NCBI GenBank assembly: GCA_951640165.1
Contig: OX621263.1
Span: 14,824,001 to 14,888,000, forward strand
From: Pseudoips prasinana
Taxonomy: Eukaryota > Arthropoda > Insecta > Lepidoptera > Nolidae
DNA length: 64,000 bases
Direction of reading: 5' to 3'
Part shown: one piece after another, positions 35,152 through 46,270 of the stretch
How positions within the stretch are numbered: position 1 is the stretch's first letter
How the letters are laid out: each line of letters begins with the position of its first letter
Position numbers and translations under genes: made by a program
The notes under the pieces: model-generated
Told to the model about the DNA's origin: nothing
The model's database searches: none
The model's input: the letters and a program-made list of their open reading frames with translations, nothing else

Positions 35152-35780
35152 TTTTGGGTTCCGTAGCCAAATGGTAAAAAGCGGAACCCTTATAGATTCG
35201 TCATGTCTGTCTGTCTGTCTGTCCGTCCGTTTGTCACAACCATTTTTTTCCGAAACTATAAGAGCTGTACTGTTGAAACTTGGTAATGAGATGTATTCTG
35301 TGAACCGCATTAAGATTTTTACACAAAAATAGAAAAATAATAATAATTTTGGGGGTTCCCCAGACATAGAACTGAAACTCATAAAATTATTATCCCCACC
35401 CCTGTAACTTCTAAAATAAGAGAATGATAAAACTAAAGAAAATATATGATTACATTACCATGTAAACTAACAACGCGAAAATTGTTTTCAACGAAATCTA
35501 GTAAGTAGTTTCTTTTTAATGCGTCATAAATCGTAAACCGCAATTTACCTGATAAAGTTGAAAATCTATAAAAGAAATTTGACAGATCGGGGTAGCTTGA
35601 TTTGCTGGCGTCTGTACATTACCATAAAAACTAACAACGAAAATTGGTTTGAACGAGATCTAGCAAGTAGTTTTTTTTTTAATACGTTATAAACCGCAAT
35701 TTGCATTCATTTAATCAACTGAAATACTTGCTGCTACGGAACCCTTCATGTGCGAGTCCGACTCGCACTTGGCCGGTTTT
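35152..35780 (+). repeat. Widespread lepidopteran repeat with GGGTTCCGTAG start
   Basis: Begins TGGGTTCCGTAGCCAAATGG, has a TGTC microsatellite at 35205-35230, and ends GAACCCTTCATGTGCGAGTC then CGACTCGCACTTGGCCGG. I recognise this as a repeat common in moths and butterflies. Its middle holds two related blocks (35455-35550 and 35620-35705) separated by half a GTAC MITE. No coding capacity. Confidence 0.75.
35551..35617. repeat. GTAC-ended MITE, copy 3 (half)
   Basis: Only the right half is present, from GATAAAGTTGAAAATCTATA to GGGGTAGCTTGATTTGCTGG then CGTCTGTAC. It lies within the repeat at 35152-35780. Confidence 0.75.
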
Positions 35781-35814
35781 CATGATAAGGCAGGGGGATT
35801 GCCTACGCATGCTA

Positions 35815-36240
35815 CACGCAAAAAGTGTGGTACGGGTGGGTATGTCAGACTCGCACCGACTAAATCTACCTGCCGTGGACTTCCCTTGGCGCCTAGTGGG
35901 GGGAGCCCCGGGAACGCGGGTATGCTGCTCCAGTGCCCTCCTTTTGCGCCATGTCCCAGATGTTCGGGACACGTACCCTGTGAGGGCTCTGGTTTGCCCT
36001 CCCCTATTGCCGACTCCTGCCAGTCCGGCACAGCGACTGCGCCACAAACAGATCGCCGTCTTCCCGGAGCTGCTTGCACATGGCTGCAGTAGAGGACGCT
36101 TCTCTGACTGTCACCGTAGCTCGAGTTGGGCTAACGGCTGCCACCGCCGCCCCTACGCCTCCTCCGTCTGCGAGCAGGATCGGCTCTCTAGTCCGTATGA
36201 AAAAGCGAAGCATAATAATATGCTCCTAAATTGATATTAT
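35815..36240. repeat. GC-rich dispersed repeat, copy 1
   Basis: Shares about 160 bases with 46105-46270, including CTGCCGTGGACTTCCCTTGG and GGAACGCGGGTATGCTGCTC. Overlapping open frames exist on both strands but none gives a protein I recognise. Probably part of a retroelement. Confidence 0.55.
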
Positions 36241-36529
36241 ATGAGATCTTTATTAGCTACTGAAGCCTAATAAATAATAATAATAATATGCAAGAAAACC
36301 AAAATAAACAATTTATTGATAATATAATTAAATTTTACATAATCATCTTAAAAAATTCACAAACTATATGTAGATATTAGAAGTAAAAGCTATCAGAAGA
36401 ATATTTCTTGTTGCTCCTGAAATCAAAAACATAGATTCCGTTAGATTTACAACAAAATAGACGGGCTTCGCGGTTTTACCCGAGTTAAATTTTATAAATG
36501 ACAGTCTGTGTTATTCAGATATATAAGGT

Positions 36530-36789
36530 ACTAGCTGTGCCCCGCGGTTTTGACTTTTTAAATTTTAGCCTATGTGTTAATCCAGGGTACCTATCAGCTA
36601 ACTCCATACCAAATTTTATTATAATCGCTCCTGGTGTTTAGACGTAAAGAAGTAACAAACATACACACTCACAAACTATTAGTGTGATATATCTACAAAG
36701 TTACAACAAATTCCATTGGGTAGTTTTTGCGTGACAGACTAACAAACATCCATACTCACACTCTTTCCCATTTATAATATTAGTAGGAT
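36530..36789 (-). mobile_element. Helitron-like non-autonomous repeat
   Basis: On the minus strand it starts TCCTACTAATATTATAAATG and ends AACCGCGGGGCACAGCTAG followed by T. The TC start and CTAG end fit a Helitron-type short element of about 260 bp. Confidence 0.7.
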
Positions 36790-37130
36790 ACCACTACAAA
36801 GTTTCGCCCACCTTGTGCCTGCCCACGCTGCGTCTTCCGGTTCGTGGTCGCCACTCGAGAACCTTCTATCCCATCGGCCGTCGGTTCTACGAGCTATGTG
36901 CCCCGGTCACTGCCACTTTTTTGCAATTTTTTGGGCTATGTCGGTGATTTTGGTTCGCCTGCCGATTTCGATATTTCTGATTCGATCTAGCAGGGAAACT
37001 CCGAGCATAGCCCTCTCCATTGCTCTTTGGGTGACCCTGAGCCTTCTAATAAGGGCCTTATATATAGTGAGCGACCAGGTCGAACTTGTAATACTTACTT
37101 GCCATCATCACTCAGCTTGTTTCTGCTTCG
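36790..37130 (-). pseudogene. RTE-type LINE C-terminal remnant
   Basis: Minus-strand reading gives IYKALIRRLRVTQRAMERAM then LGVSLLDRIRNIEI then GHIARRTDGRWD, the typical end of an RTE-type ORF2. Frames are broken near 36900. The plus-strand text CTTCCGGTTCGTGGTCGCCA is shared with 59200-59490. Confidence 0.75.
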
Positions 37131-37303
37131 ATCCACTTTCTCGCTGTGGGCTCTTTCCCATTCCCGAGGACTTTCTCGACTGGAAACATAAAGAAGACAA
37201 TCATATCCAAAATCCCAGGGCTGGTTGAATAGCAAACAACAGTAATCAGTAATCATTTATTAGTTTTAATAAACATACAACAACAGTAACTTGAAAATGA
37301 AAT

Positions 37304-37444
37304 GTACAGACGCCAGCACATCAAGCTACCCCAATCTGTCAAATTTCCCCAATTGAAAGTGAACCTTATGTTTATGTGATAAAGTTGAAAATCTATACAA
37401 GAAATTTGACAGATTGGGGTAGCTGGGCGTGCTGGCGTCTGTAC
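37304..37444. repeat. GTAC-ended MITE, copy 4 (141 bp, best preserved)
   Basis: Left end GTACAGACGCCAGCACATCA, then AGCTACCCCAATCTGTCAAATT; the right end is the complement, closing GGCGTCTGTAC. The arms are about 40 bp with very few mismatches. Confidence 0.9.
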
Positions 37445-38489
37445 TCTTCCATCTCAATGGCCGACGCGGTTTAAATTTTGACATTACCACCGCTTAACCG
37501 CATGTCAAAGTTAAAACGGGTTTTTAAATGAAAATCTTGATAACCCATGGCTAAGCGTCCGGCTTAAATTAAAGTAGCGTTTTTAAATAAAGCTGTTAAA
37601 TAATATGTGTAATGAGGAAGTAAATAAATTGAAATAGTTTTTTAGGAATCAGTTAAAACATGGTTACCCTGACATAGTGGCATGTGAGTCACTCCTTTGA
37701 ACCTGTCAGACTCTTTCGTACATCTAAGTTTTACTTCAGTCCTGTGGTCTAAAGCATAGTATTTTTTTGTCTATGCATAGTTTCGCCTGAGATTCTAATT
37801 ATAGATAGTATTGACCACTGATTGATTCTAATATTGCTTTCTGATATACAAAGCAAGTTTGCCATTTTAATTGAATTGAATTCGCTGCATGATATGGAAT
37901 TTATACCGCGGCGCACGTGTCATGGAATAGTTATTGACGCTCAACAAATAGTCAGTACGTTGTATTTTTTTGTTCAAAATGTAACCCGGTTCCTCTCGTG
38001 GTTATACGTAGAGTTTCAACTAAATATCGCCAAAATTAATTTCTGATAAGAGCAAACAGAAATCGTAACAACTTATGTAAGAAACATAATCTAGATCTAG
38101 TCTAAACCTTAATTCTCTTGTTTGCAATAACATCTTATTTTAGAACAACAAGAAAACGTAATCCGGCTTCTTAATAACTTTCAACAGTTTCAACATTACC
38201 TTCCTAAGATTTAAGTCAAATTTATGAGGGATAATTGCGAAAGAAAACTTGCGAAGGAAAAGAGAATTATGTTAACATTAGGAAAATCGCCTAATACACA
38301 AGCAATGGGTAAATATTCAAAATGTACCAAATTCACACGTTCCACTGCGTAATAAATTAAAATTTTGGTTTAAACCCTATTTAATATATCTACGTGATGT
38401 ATACCTACGATTTTTAATGAATGCTTGATTTTTTTTTGTATTTTTTTATGTGGAACATATTTAAAAAAAATGTAAATAACAACAAAACT
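37445..38489. other. AT-rich intergenic DNA
   Basis: No supported gene. The longest open frame (37822-38046) shows no recognisable protein. Confidence 0.4.
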
Positions 38490-41400
38490 CATTACAGGGG
38501 CCTGTTCCAATGCTAGACTTCATTATATTTTTTAGTATACTTGTAAATTTAGCGCAAATATCGTAAGTTTGGCGAATGTGTCTAATAACATAATTGTTAT
38601 TTGTTACTTGATAACAAATTAAAACGTAGTTTTATGATTAAATAAGGAACAAGTGTGTTTTAAAGTTTTGTAACAGCAAAAAATTCATTACCAAAACCAT
38701 GACGAGTTTTCGATTTTACGCGACAAAAACCTTTGATCACGCCGCCATGTAGCGAGCAGCAGCCCCCCCGCTCTTCAGTCGACCGGCAAACGTAACAAGG
38801 GAAGGACGTGCGCAAGATTTCGCGCCAAAAATTGCGATCGATGTGAGTATTACAGTGTTTAGTAAATTTTGTGTTTCATTACAAGTCCACTTACTTCTTG
38901 ATACGTAAATAAACTTGGTATCTAGTTGTTATATCAATTCATTAAGTTCTGTGTCAATTTTATTTTTGAATGTGTAGATGTTAAGTAAAGTTTATAGAAA
39001 AATATATATTAAATTAAAAGTGCATATTATTCATTACCGTGTCCTTCATTACAGTCGTTTACCGTAACCTTTTAGAGGTTACGGTAATGAATGGCAAATT
39101 ACGGTAATGAAGCAACTTCTAATTATTTTTTTTTAATTTATAAATTATAAGATATAGGCTATTAACATTGTTGGTTAATAAATGCTTTCTATTTCAGTTA
39201 AAAAATGGCACGGCCTAAGAAGACGAAAGAGGAAATTTTAGCGAGAAGAAGACTAGCTAAGCGGAAACGCTACGCTGCTTTAAAAAATAATGAAGAATTA
39301 TATAATATTGAAAAAGAAAAGGAAAAAGCAAGGTACTTAAAAAGAAAATCTGAAAAAAAAATTGTTGACATTAAAGATTTAACACCACGTGCTCAAAGAG
39401 AAAGACGTAGAAGATGGAGAGTTAACAGCAAGAAATATATACAAAAAAAAAGAAAAGAAAAAGAAATTGAAAATGTTGAACTTCTGGACATTGAAACATC
39501 ACAAGACGAGCCTCTTGATGATAATAATCCGCTCGAAGAATCAATTCCATCTAATTCCGTAAAAGAAATTGGGACCAATGAAACTGATAAAACTTTTAAG
39601 TTAAGAGCAACAATAAGACATATACGTTATCAAAGAGATAGGGATATGAAAAAAATGAAAGATGAGCTTTGCAACATAAAAAAAGAAAACAAGAAATTGA
39701 AGAGACTTTTAAACATATATAAAGAGAAGATAAAAGACAATACAATGAATACAAAGAATAATGAAAAACTACCGACTAGACAAATAGGCAAAAAAAGGAT
39801 CCAATATAATTTTAACAAAAGAAAAGAAAAAGAAGTTGTTAAAAAAGTTCAGTGCTTTTATAATGAAGACGAGAACACAAGAGTAGCACCAGGCAAAAAA
39901 GAATACATCACGAGAAAGAAAAACCGAAAACAAAAAAGGTACATAAATGATACTCTTATAAATTTGTACAAAAAATTCTGCCTTGAGAATCCAAATACAT
40001 CTGTGTCTTACACGTTCTTCTGTAAATTAAGACCATTTTGGGTGTTATTTCCCAAACCAAACAGAAACACATGCGAATGTATTTATCACTGCAATTCAGA
40101 GTTACTAATAAAAGCTCTAAATAAGGCAGAAATCATAAATATTAAAACAAATCATGATCTTTTAAACCTCCTTTGTTGTGATAGATATAACGAGGCATGC
40201 TTAGATCGTAAATGTTCTAATTGTGAACCAAAGGTTGTTGAATATTTAGAATTTAGTAACGATATACACATCAAATATTTTGAATGGCGTAAGACTTCTA
40301 ACACCTATGAGCAGGATGGAAAAGTAAAACATAACATTCTTTGGGCTAAAACTGAAAATTATGCCCCACCTTTAGATGTTATTCATAAATTTGAAAATCA
40401 TATTAAACAATTTTTGCCGCATTGCGCTAATATTGTTGTGCAAAATAAAACTCTAAAAGAACTAAAAAATAGTATTCAGATAAACGAAGCTGTGGTACAT
40501 TTAGATTTTAGCGAAAACTACGCTCTTAAACATCACACGGAGATTCAGTCTTTTCATTTTGGCGGCAGTAGAAAGGAAGTGTCTATTCACACTGTAGTAA
40601 TATATATCAAAGACTTCGAAACGTCCCAGTTAAAAACTCACTCAGTTTGCACCGTATCAGACAATTTGAAACACACAGCCGTTGCAATTTGGGCACACTT
40701 GGGCCCGATTTTGAGTCAAATTTCCGAAATATCACCTTTTATTGATACCCTACACTTTTATAGCGATAGCCCCAGCAGTCAATACAGGAACCGAAACATG
40801 TTTTATATTTTGACTCAATTGGAAAAACAGTTTTTAGCATTTCGTACGTTAACCTGGAATTACATGGAAGTGGGTCACGGAAAAGGTGCTCCAGATGGCC
40901 TAGGAGCGGTAGTCAAAAGGACCGCCGATAGAATTGTCAACACAGGAACAGACGTCGGGACATTTTCCAAATTTGTTGAAATTACAAGAGCAAACCTGCC
41001 AAATATCAAAATTGTGGAGATCACAAATGCAGACATAGATGAAAAGCAAGCCATGATGCCTAATTGCATTCCATCTTTTAAAGGAACTATGGCCGTTCAC
41101 CAGGTCATTTGGAGGTGTGGCTCAAGAGATCATTTAGAGATGCGTAGCCGAAGCTGTTTCAGGTGTCAGGTGGAAATGTGTCAACATTACAGTCTTGGTA
41201 TTCACAGCCTCGAAAAAGTGATTTCCCAATTTTGCAAAGAACCAACCCCTGAAGATAATTTACCCATACCGGTTCCCATTCCGGAAACACTAACTTTTGA
41301 TGAACCTAAAATCTATGATGTACAATCAGGCAGTTATAGTCCAGAACTCATACGAACCACGTACCCGCGTAAACGCAGTAAGAAGTTGCATTCAAACATA

Positions 41401-42612
41401 ATAAAACAGGAAGGACTAGCTAGAGACATAATAATATTTCCTGCTATGCCTTCCACATCAAAAGAATTTAAATCACCAGAAAAGATGCACCTTTTATCTA
41501 ACATTAAAAAACTTGGTGATTGGCAGAACTCAACTTTTGTTGGTTCTGAAAGTAAAACATATTGTGATCAATTTGAGGAATTTATATCTGATTTCGGTAA
41601 ATTTGAGGACTACTCAGACACTGATATAGAAAAAAGAGAAAATAAAGAAAATATTATTGAGAATCAACATCAAGACAAAAGTAAATATAAAGGAAAAGGA
41701 GTTGGAAAAAAAACCGGCAAAAAGATGTAACAGGAATAAAGTAAAAATTTGTCTTTTGTAAATTCGCAAATATAAAAAATAAACACAAAAAAACAACAAA
41801 AAAAATAACAACAAAAAATAAAAAACAACAAAAACAAATAAAAAAACAACGAAAATAAATAAAAAAGAAAAATAAACACTTAAAACAAAAACAGTATAAA
41901 AAAAGTACTTTATGATCACATATATTATAATGTTTAAAATAATTTATCTTGTTGATTTTTTATATATTCTATTTGCATTGGTTTTACTCATTGACAAAGT
42001 CTGATTCATATTTTCTTACTCTAAAAAAGGCTGATTATTACCAAAATAAATAATTTTAATTTTTTAGGAAGAATTTAATTATTATTTGTTATTTAGTTAC
42101 TGCTTTTTATATTAATTGTGTACTTTGCAGTCCGAATATTAAAATTGGATTCGTTTACTAAGACATTGGAAGGCTGATTGTTACCAAAACTTCAATTATG
42201 GAAGAATTATTAATTAGGTACCTATTTTGTTAAGTCGATTTTTAAATAAATTATAATCTACAACATCTTTGTTTTTTTTTTAATATCACATCATTTTGTA
42301 TCATTACCTTGCCTCTATATTTCATCACCGTATACCTAAAATTTCATTACCATGGGTGGCGTTCATTACCGTAGCGTGTCACGTATTTTAAGTGGCAATA
42401 ACTCTTTCAATGTTTGATGTATACGCGTGCCTTTCACTTATTTAATAAATAAAATAATGCCAAATATCATAAACCGATCAAATTAAAAAAAAATTGAAAT
42501 TGAGATATTTTCACCAAAATTGCGCAAATAATGTCGAAACTGAAGAAATACCCCAATAATGTTTGTTTTTCTGTTATTGTATAATTTCATTGTTATGTCC
42601 GTCCTGGTAATG
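38490..42612 (+). mobile_element. Candidate DNA transposon carrying an intact transposase-like gene
   Basis: Proposed ends: CATTACAGGGGCCTG at 38490 and, on the complement, CATTACCAGGACGGAC ending at 42612. The similar motif TCATTACC(G) recurs near both ends in both orientations: 38685, 39031, 39081, 39101 (left of the gene), and 42301, 42343, 42363, 42606 (right of it), plus near-matches such as 42322. Clustered short repeats near the ends are a common layout for transposase binding sites. The exact ends and target duplication are not proven. Confidence 0.5.
39205..41730 (+). CDS. Intact 841-residue DDE-type transposase-like protein
   Basis: Start ATG at 39205. A 5' intron is likely: donor GTGAGT at 38843 and acceptor ATTTCAG ending at 39197, eight bases before the ATG's first base. 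Residues 1-90 are highly basic and helical; 130-180 look like a coiled coil. Cysteine and histidine residues cluster at about 290-340 (CECIYHC, CC, CSNC) and 651-661 (CFRCQVEMCQH), which may bind zinc. Between them lie three conserved-looking motifs: HLDFSENYA (D434), FYSDSPSSQYRNR (D521) and GHGKGAPDGLGA (H558, D564), spaced like the catalytic residues of an RNase-H-fold transposase. I recall similar proteins scattered in insects and other invertebrates, possibly near the Sola group, but I cannot fix the superfamily. No stop or shift, so it may be functional or recently active. AATAAA follows at 41734-41739. Confidence 0.7.
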   Translation: MARPKKTKEEILARRRLAKRKRYAALKNNEELYNIEKEKEKARYLKRKSEKKIVDIKDLTPRAQRERRRRWRVNSKKYIQKKRKEKEIENVELLDIETSQDEPLDDNNPLEESIPSNSVKEIGTNETDKTFKLRATIRHIRYQRDRDMKKMKDELCNIKKENKKLKRLLNIYKEKIKDNTMNTKNNEKLPTRQIGKKRIQYNFNKRKEKEVVKKVQCFYNEDENTRVAPGKKEYITRKKNRKQKRYINDTLINLYKKFCLENPNTSVSYTFFCKLRPFWVLFPKPNRNTCECIYHCNSELLIKALNKAEIINIKTNHDLLNLLCCDRYNEACLDRKCSNCEPKVVEYLEFSNDIHIKYFEWRKTSNTYEQDGKVKHNILWAKTENYAPPLDVIHKFENHIKQFLPHCANIVVQNKTLKELKNSIQINEAVVHLDFSENYALKHHTEIQSFHFGGSRKEVSIHTVVIYIKDFETSQLKTHSVCTVSDNLKHTAVAIWAHLGPILSQISEISPFIDTLHFYSDSPSSQYRNRNMFYILTQLEKQFLAFRTLTWNYMEVGHGKGAPDGLGAVVKRTADRIVNTGTDVGTFSKFVEITRANLPNIKIVEITNADIDEKQAMMPNCIPSFKGTMAVHQVIWRCGSRDHLEMRSRSCFRCQVEMCQHYSLGIHSLEKVISQFCKEPTPEDNLPIPVPIPETLTFDEPKIYDVQSGSYSPELIRTTYPRKRSKKLHSNIIKQEGLARDIIIFPAMPSTSKEFKSPEKMHLLSNIKKLGDWQNSTFVGSESKTYCDQFEEFISDFGKFEDYSDTDIEKRENKENIIENQHQDKSKYKGKGVGKKTGKKM

Positions 42613-42730
42613 AATAAATGATTTTTTCTTTCTTTCTTTCAATAGGTAATAAAATCTTACCACATATGAGAGGAGTTCGTAATTACTAACCTTCTCTTTT
42701 TCAAGTAGCTACACAGTTAATGATACTTAC

Positions 42731-44293
42731 TCCCCCAAACTCAAATCGAAAAACTGCTGATCCAAGCTCAATTCCCGACTACCACGATGTTTGGTCTCAA
42801 ACTCTTGCGTCAGAACTTTCTTTAGTGTATTGGAAGAGTCTACAAATTTGCACATCCATTCGTTCAATGTCTGCATTTTCGTCAACAATTCATCCTTGTC
42901 ACCAGTTTCTAATGGATATTTTATAAGTTTTTGAAGCTCTTTCGTTATCATTCTACAATTATCTTTTAGATTAGGGATGTCAGACCATTTAATATCAGTT
43001 ATGGTTGAAGCATGCTTCAGAATCTTGATTTTAGGTGTGATAGTTTCTACCAAGAACTCCCCTTCCTCGATTATTTCATCTGGTGCCTTGTAATAAGGTT
43101 GTCTCATGCCATAAAAAGAAGAGTCAGCAAGGTTTTCTGAAAGGCCGTCTGTGGTTTTAGCCATTACTAGCTTGAGTAGGTTTTCGAGGCCGATTTGGTG
43201 GTGGTTTAGTAGGTGCCTATCAAGAACTGTTATCCTGGAAGAAAATTTTAAATTACACTTTTAATTTATCTAAAGCTTATTCATTTGCACATTATATACA
43301 AGAGCTGGCTTTTATATGATACTAGCTGTGCCCCGCGGTGTTACCCGCGTTAAATTTTATAAATTTTCTTTGCTATAAACCTCACGGAGCCCGAGATCTT
43401 TCCAACGAATGCAAAACCGTAGAAATCGGTTCGTGCGTTCTGGAGTTATAGCGTCAGAAAGGAAAACCCGACTTATTTTTATATAGTAGATTGTATCATT
43501 TAGTACAGCTGCTTATACATAACTAAGTAAGTGTATACATACAAGTCAATGTTTGAAGCACATAGCTACAACATGGCCTTGCGCTAATAATTTTGTTAGG
43601 ACATATAGAGATACAGAAAATATATCTGCTGCTGCAGCTCGCAGCTGCATCCCGAAATTTTTATGTGGCTTTACCGGAATAAAAGTATTTAGTATTGAAG
43701 CTATCAGCATATATAATAGGTTCATCGGTTTAGCATTTAGCATGTAAAACTGCATTCTTCTTTTCATGCCATTAGGGGTAGAGATTTTGAAAATGATTCT
43801 TGTGGTAATAATCTATGCCAAATACGATTAGAATCGATGCAGCTGTTTGGGTATAAGTTTACCTGGGAACCTACCGCCTAATTCGCAGATCTCCGTGGTC
43901 GTGAACGGCTTTCTATTTTAACGATGAAGGTTAAAAATCACTTAATTATTCGTTCAATCGCCTTTATCGTATATAATTGATTTTAGACCATTTATGACAT
44001 CACATGTGCTCACGGAAACCAATTGAACGAATGATTTAGTAATTTTTAACCTTCATCTATTTGAACGCTGATCATGATGAGAATGATCGGCGAATTAAGC
44101 GGTAGGTCTGTAAATCTAGTGGTATTCAAAATTAAATATAATCTATGTACCTGTCAGTATCAAAAGAACACAGATGACAGCTGAATGTCTCTTTGTCCTT
44201 CAGTGAAGTGATGGTACTGTTACGAGAGACCGAAGGGTCTGTCCTCGTTTGGCTCTTGGCTTTAGCTGTTCTGTCGACCATTGTTGTGATCGG
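42731..44293 (-). CDS. C2H2 zinc-finger gene: two consecutive exons
   Basis: Exon 44293-44151 follows an acceptor TTATTTAG, contains an ATG at 44281 and ends at AG|GTACAT in phase 2. Exon 43234-42731 follows TTTTCTTCCAG and continues the frame, ending at GGA|GTAAGT (donor 42730-42729). Joining them builds one zinc finger across the junction: C-H-L-C then, 12 residues on, H-L-L-N-H-H (C-x2-C-x12-H-x3/4-H). The rest of the second exon is acidic with no further domain I know (for example [20 protein letters not shown]). Further exons should lie left of 42731, where none was recognised before the transposon. That the finger forms only when spliced is strong support for a real host gene. Identity unknown. 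Confidence 0.75.
43320..43490 (-). mobile_element. Helitron-like repeat in the zinc-finger gene intron
   Basis: On the minus strand it ends ACCGCGGGGCACAGCTAG followed by T, and contains CCAGAACGCACGAACCGATT. It lies in the intron between 44151 and 43234. Confidence 0.6.
43870..44106. repeat. 237-bp MITE with outer and inner inverted repeats
   Basis: Outer ends CCTACCGCCTAATTCGC and its complement (44090-44106). Inner arms GATGAAGGTTAAAAATCACT (43923) and their complement at about 44040-44060. A partial copy is at 57140-57310. It sits in the same intron as the previous Helitron-like repeat. Confidence 0.75.
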
Positions 44294-44449
44294 CTAAATA
44301 AGAAATATATGCAAGTGTTATTTTCTTCAAATGGCAATTTGTTTGTTTTAAATTTTAATAGTAAAGTCAAGTTGTTTCCGGGATCCAGAGACTGGTTGCC
44401 TCTTTTATTGCACAGATAAACTAGCATTGAATCTACCAGAAGCCGAACT

Positions 44450-44948
44450 TCTGGCCACCAGTTTGACAGGTTTGATTGATAGAGTCAGTTTCATCATAGT
44501 TGGTTCAGCAAACTTAGGATTTGAAAGAGAAGTAGATGCAAGACGCAGATTGCCTTTATGTGGCTCGTGGTTACCATTGTGTCTGAATCGTTCAAACGTT
44601 TCAGTAGATCTCTGTTTAACTACTCACAGCTTAACCACTGTGTTTTATGATACCACGCGGGCCAATAGCTTAAGTGTCCACCTAAATCCACAGGCGTTCG
44701 TATGTCAATCCACTTAGACGGGCAAGGTGGGTGCCTATTGATATATTTTGTGAAATAAATAAAAAGTTCGGAGTGCCTATGGCTTCTAAGTGAGAGTGAG
44801 AAAGTATGAATGTGACTTACTGCAGTTATAACCTCGTTGGCCAAATCCGTGGTTTCCTCAGGATGGGCAAACAACGAAGGTCTGCTTTTACAGATCCGTG
44901 ACCGAAGCTTTTCGAACAGGCGAGTTGCTGATGATGAACGACTTAGTG
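44450..44948 (-). CDS. Probable further exons of the zinc-finger gene
   Basis: Exon 44948-44821 follows TTTCTGTATGTTTAG, reads open in one frame (LSRSSSATRLFEKLRSRICK then SRPSLFAHPEETTDLANEVI), and ends at GTAAGT in phase 0. A second open stretch begins at 44611 after GTTAAACAG, in phase 0, reading RSTETFERFRHNGNHEPHKG. It reaches either a weak donor near 44460 or a TAA near 44414 whose bases lie in AATAAA. The link to the exon at 44293 is uncertain because I see no good phase-0 donor. It may be an alternative last exon. Confidence 0.45.
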
Positions 44949-45254
44949 CTAAACATACAGAAAAGGATTTTGTCAAGAACCTTAAATTGTAGTCCAATGA
45001 AATTCTGGAGGAACTGTTTGAGTAACTCAGATCGGTGCATAAATATCACGCCGTGAGAGGGAACATACACAAGGTGCTCTTAAATAATGGAAACCATACC
45101 TAGACATTCTCTGGAGTTGTCGCCACACGAGGAAAACGTGCAAAACTCATGCCACGCGATATTCAATTTCAGTGGAAAGATATTAAGATAGGTTGTGATA
45201 CAGTACCTGAGCTGGCTTATTTAGGCAGAATTGCAGAACGTTGAGATTTTCACT

Positions 45255-45475
45255 GTCTTTATCAGCCTGATATCGTCCACTGCTGGAAATAGGCCTACCC
45301 CAAAGGTTTTAATAACGTTGCCATTGCGTTACGTTCGGGTTTGCCGCAGTTACCGCGCTTGGCATAGGATTTAGCGACCGCATTTAGGTGGTATCTAGTA
45401 CACAGCTGGCGCTGTTGCCCTATCTGTTGTGTCCCTCAGTCGCATTTTACGACACCCAGGGGATTGTAGTTTTAT
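45255..45475. repeat. Dispersed repeat shared with 14130-14400
   Basis: Complementary match including CAGCCTGATATCGTCCACTG and TTGCCGCAGTTACCGCG-like text. Non-coding. Confidence 0.5.
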
Positions 45476-45703
45476 TAGGCCGGAAACCACACGGCTTTTT
45501 ACTGACAAGGTAGTATTCTTAGAGCCATGTCATGATTTATAAGATAGAAAATGTCAACTTTATTTGATTTAGAAACGCAATTTTAACGAAAATCGCATTT
45601 AAAAACGAGAAAAATTGTTTGAAGACACCTTCCATGCCTCATTAAAGATATAATACCCGCAGCTACCTTTAAGCCAGAGCCAGCGCTCTGGTAGGCCATC
45701 ATT

Positions 45704-46040
45704 GTGAACGAATTTTTGACCAAACACTCAACAAATACCATCCAGCAACCACCATATTCACCAGATATGGCTCCAGCTGACTTCTTTCTTTTTCCTAAAC
45801 TCAAATTACCACTTCGTGGTACCCTTTTTCAATCGGTAGAAGACATAAAGGAGAATTCGCGGGGAGAACTGAACTCAATTCCGAAAGTAGCGCTTAAAAA
45901 ATGTTTTGATGAATGGATTTTCGTTGGCGTAAGTGTATCGTTTCTGAAGGAGCATACTTTGAAGGTGATAAAATAAATTTGGATGAATAACAAACATTTT
46001 GTATATTATTGATCATTTCCCGGTACTTTATTGACAGAAT
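45704..46040 (+). pseudogene. Mariner-family transposase C-terminal remnant, different subfamily
   Basis: Reads PPYSPDMAPADFFLFPKLKL, the motif around the third catalytic aspartate, then FQSVEDIKENSRGELNSIPK. A frameshift follows near 45925. The 3' end near 46040 has TTTCCCGGTACTTTATTGAC, a plausible terminal repeat. The 5' two thirds are missing. It is not the same subfamily as the two full mariner copies. Confidence 0.75.
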
Positions 46041-46104
46041 AATATATAGCGGCCGTACACAAGACATTTTAATACTCCGAAGTTTTTTTTTTGATACGCA
46101 TGTC

Positions 46105-46270
46105 ACCCTCAAAAAGTGTCTGCGGGTGGGTATGTGGGACTTGCACCGACTAAACCTAACCTGCCGTGGACTTCTCTTGGCGCCATATGGAAGGAGCCCC
46201 GGGAACGCGGGTATGCTGCTCCGGTGACCTCCTTTTGCGCCTTTTCCCAGATGGTCGGGACACGTACTAA
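46105..46270. repeat. GC-rich dispersed repeat, copy 2
   Basis: Matches 35815-35975, including GGAACGCGGGTATGCTGCTC. Non-coding in appearance. Confidence 0.55.

Noticed and set aside
35701..36234. Overlapping long open frames on both strands
   Set aside because: GC-rich repeat also found at 46105-46270; no recognisable protein.
43546..43767. Open frames on both strands, 64-73 codons
   Set aside because: No motif, no splice structure consistent with the nearby zinc-finger exons.
45583..45804. Minus-strand open frame of 73 codons
   Set aside because: Overlaps the mariner remnant read on the plus strand.
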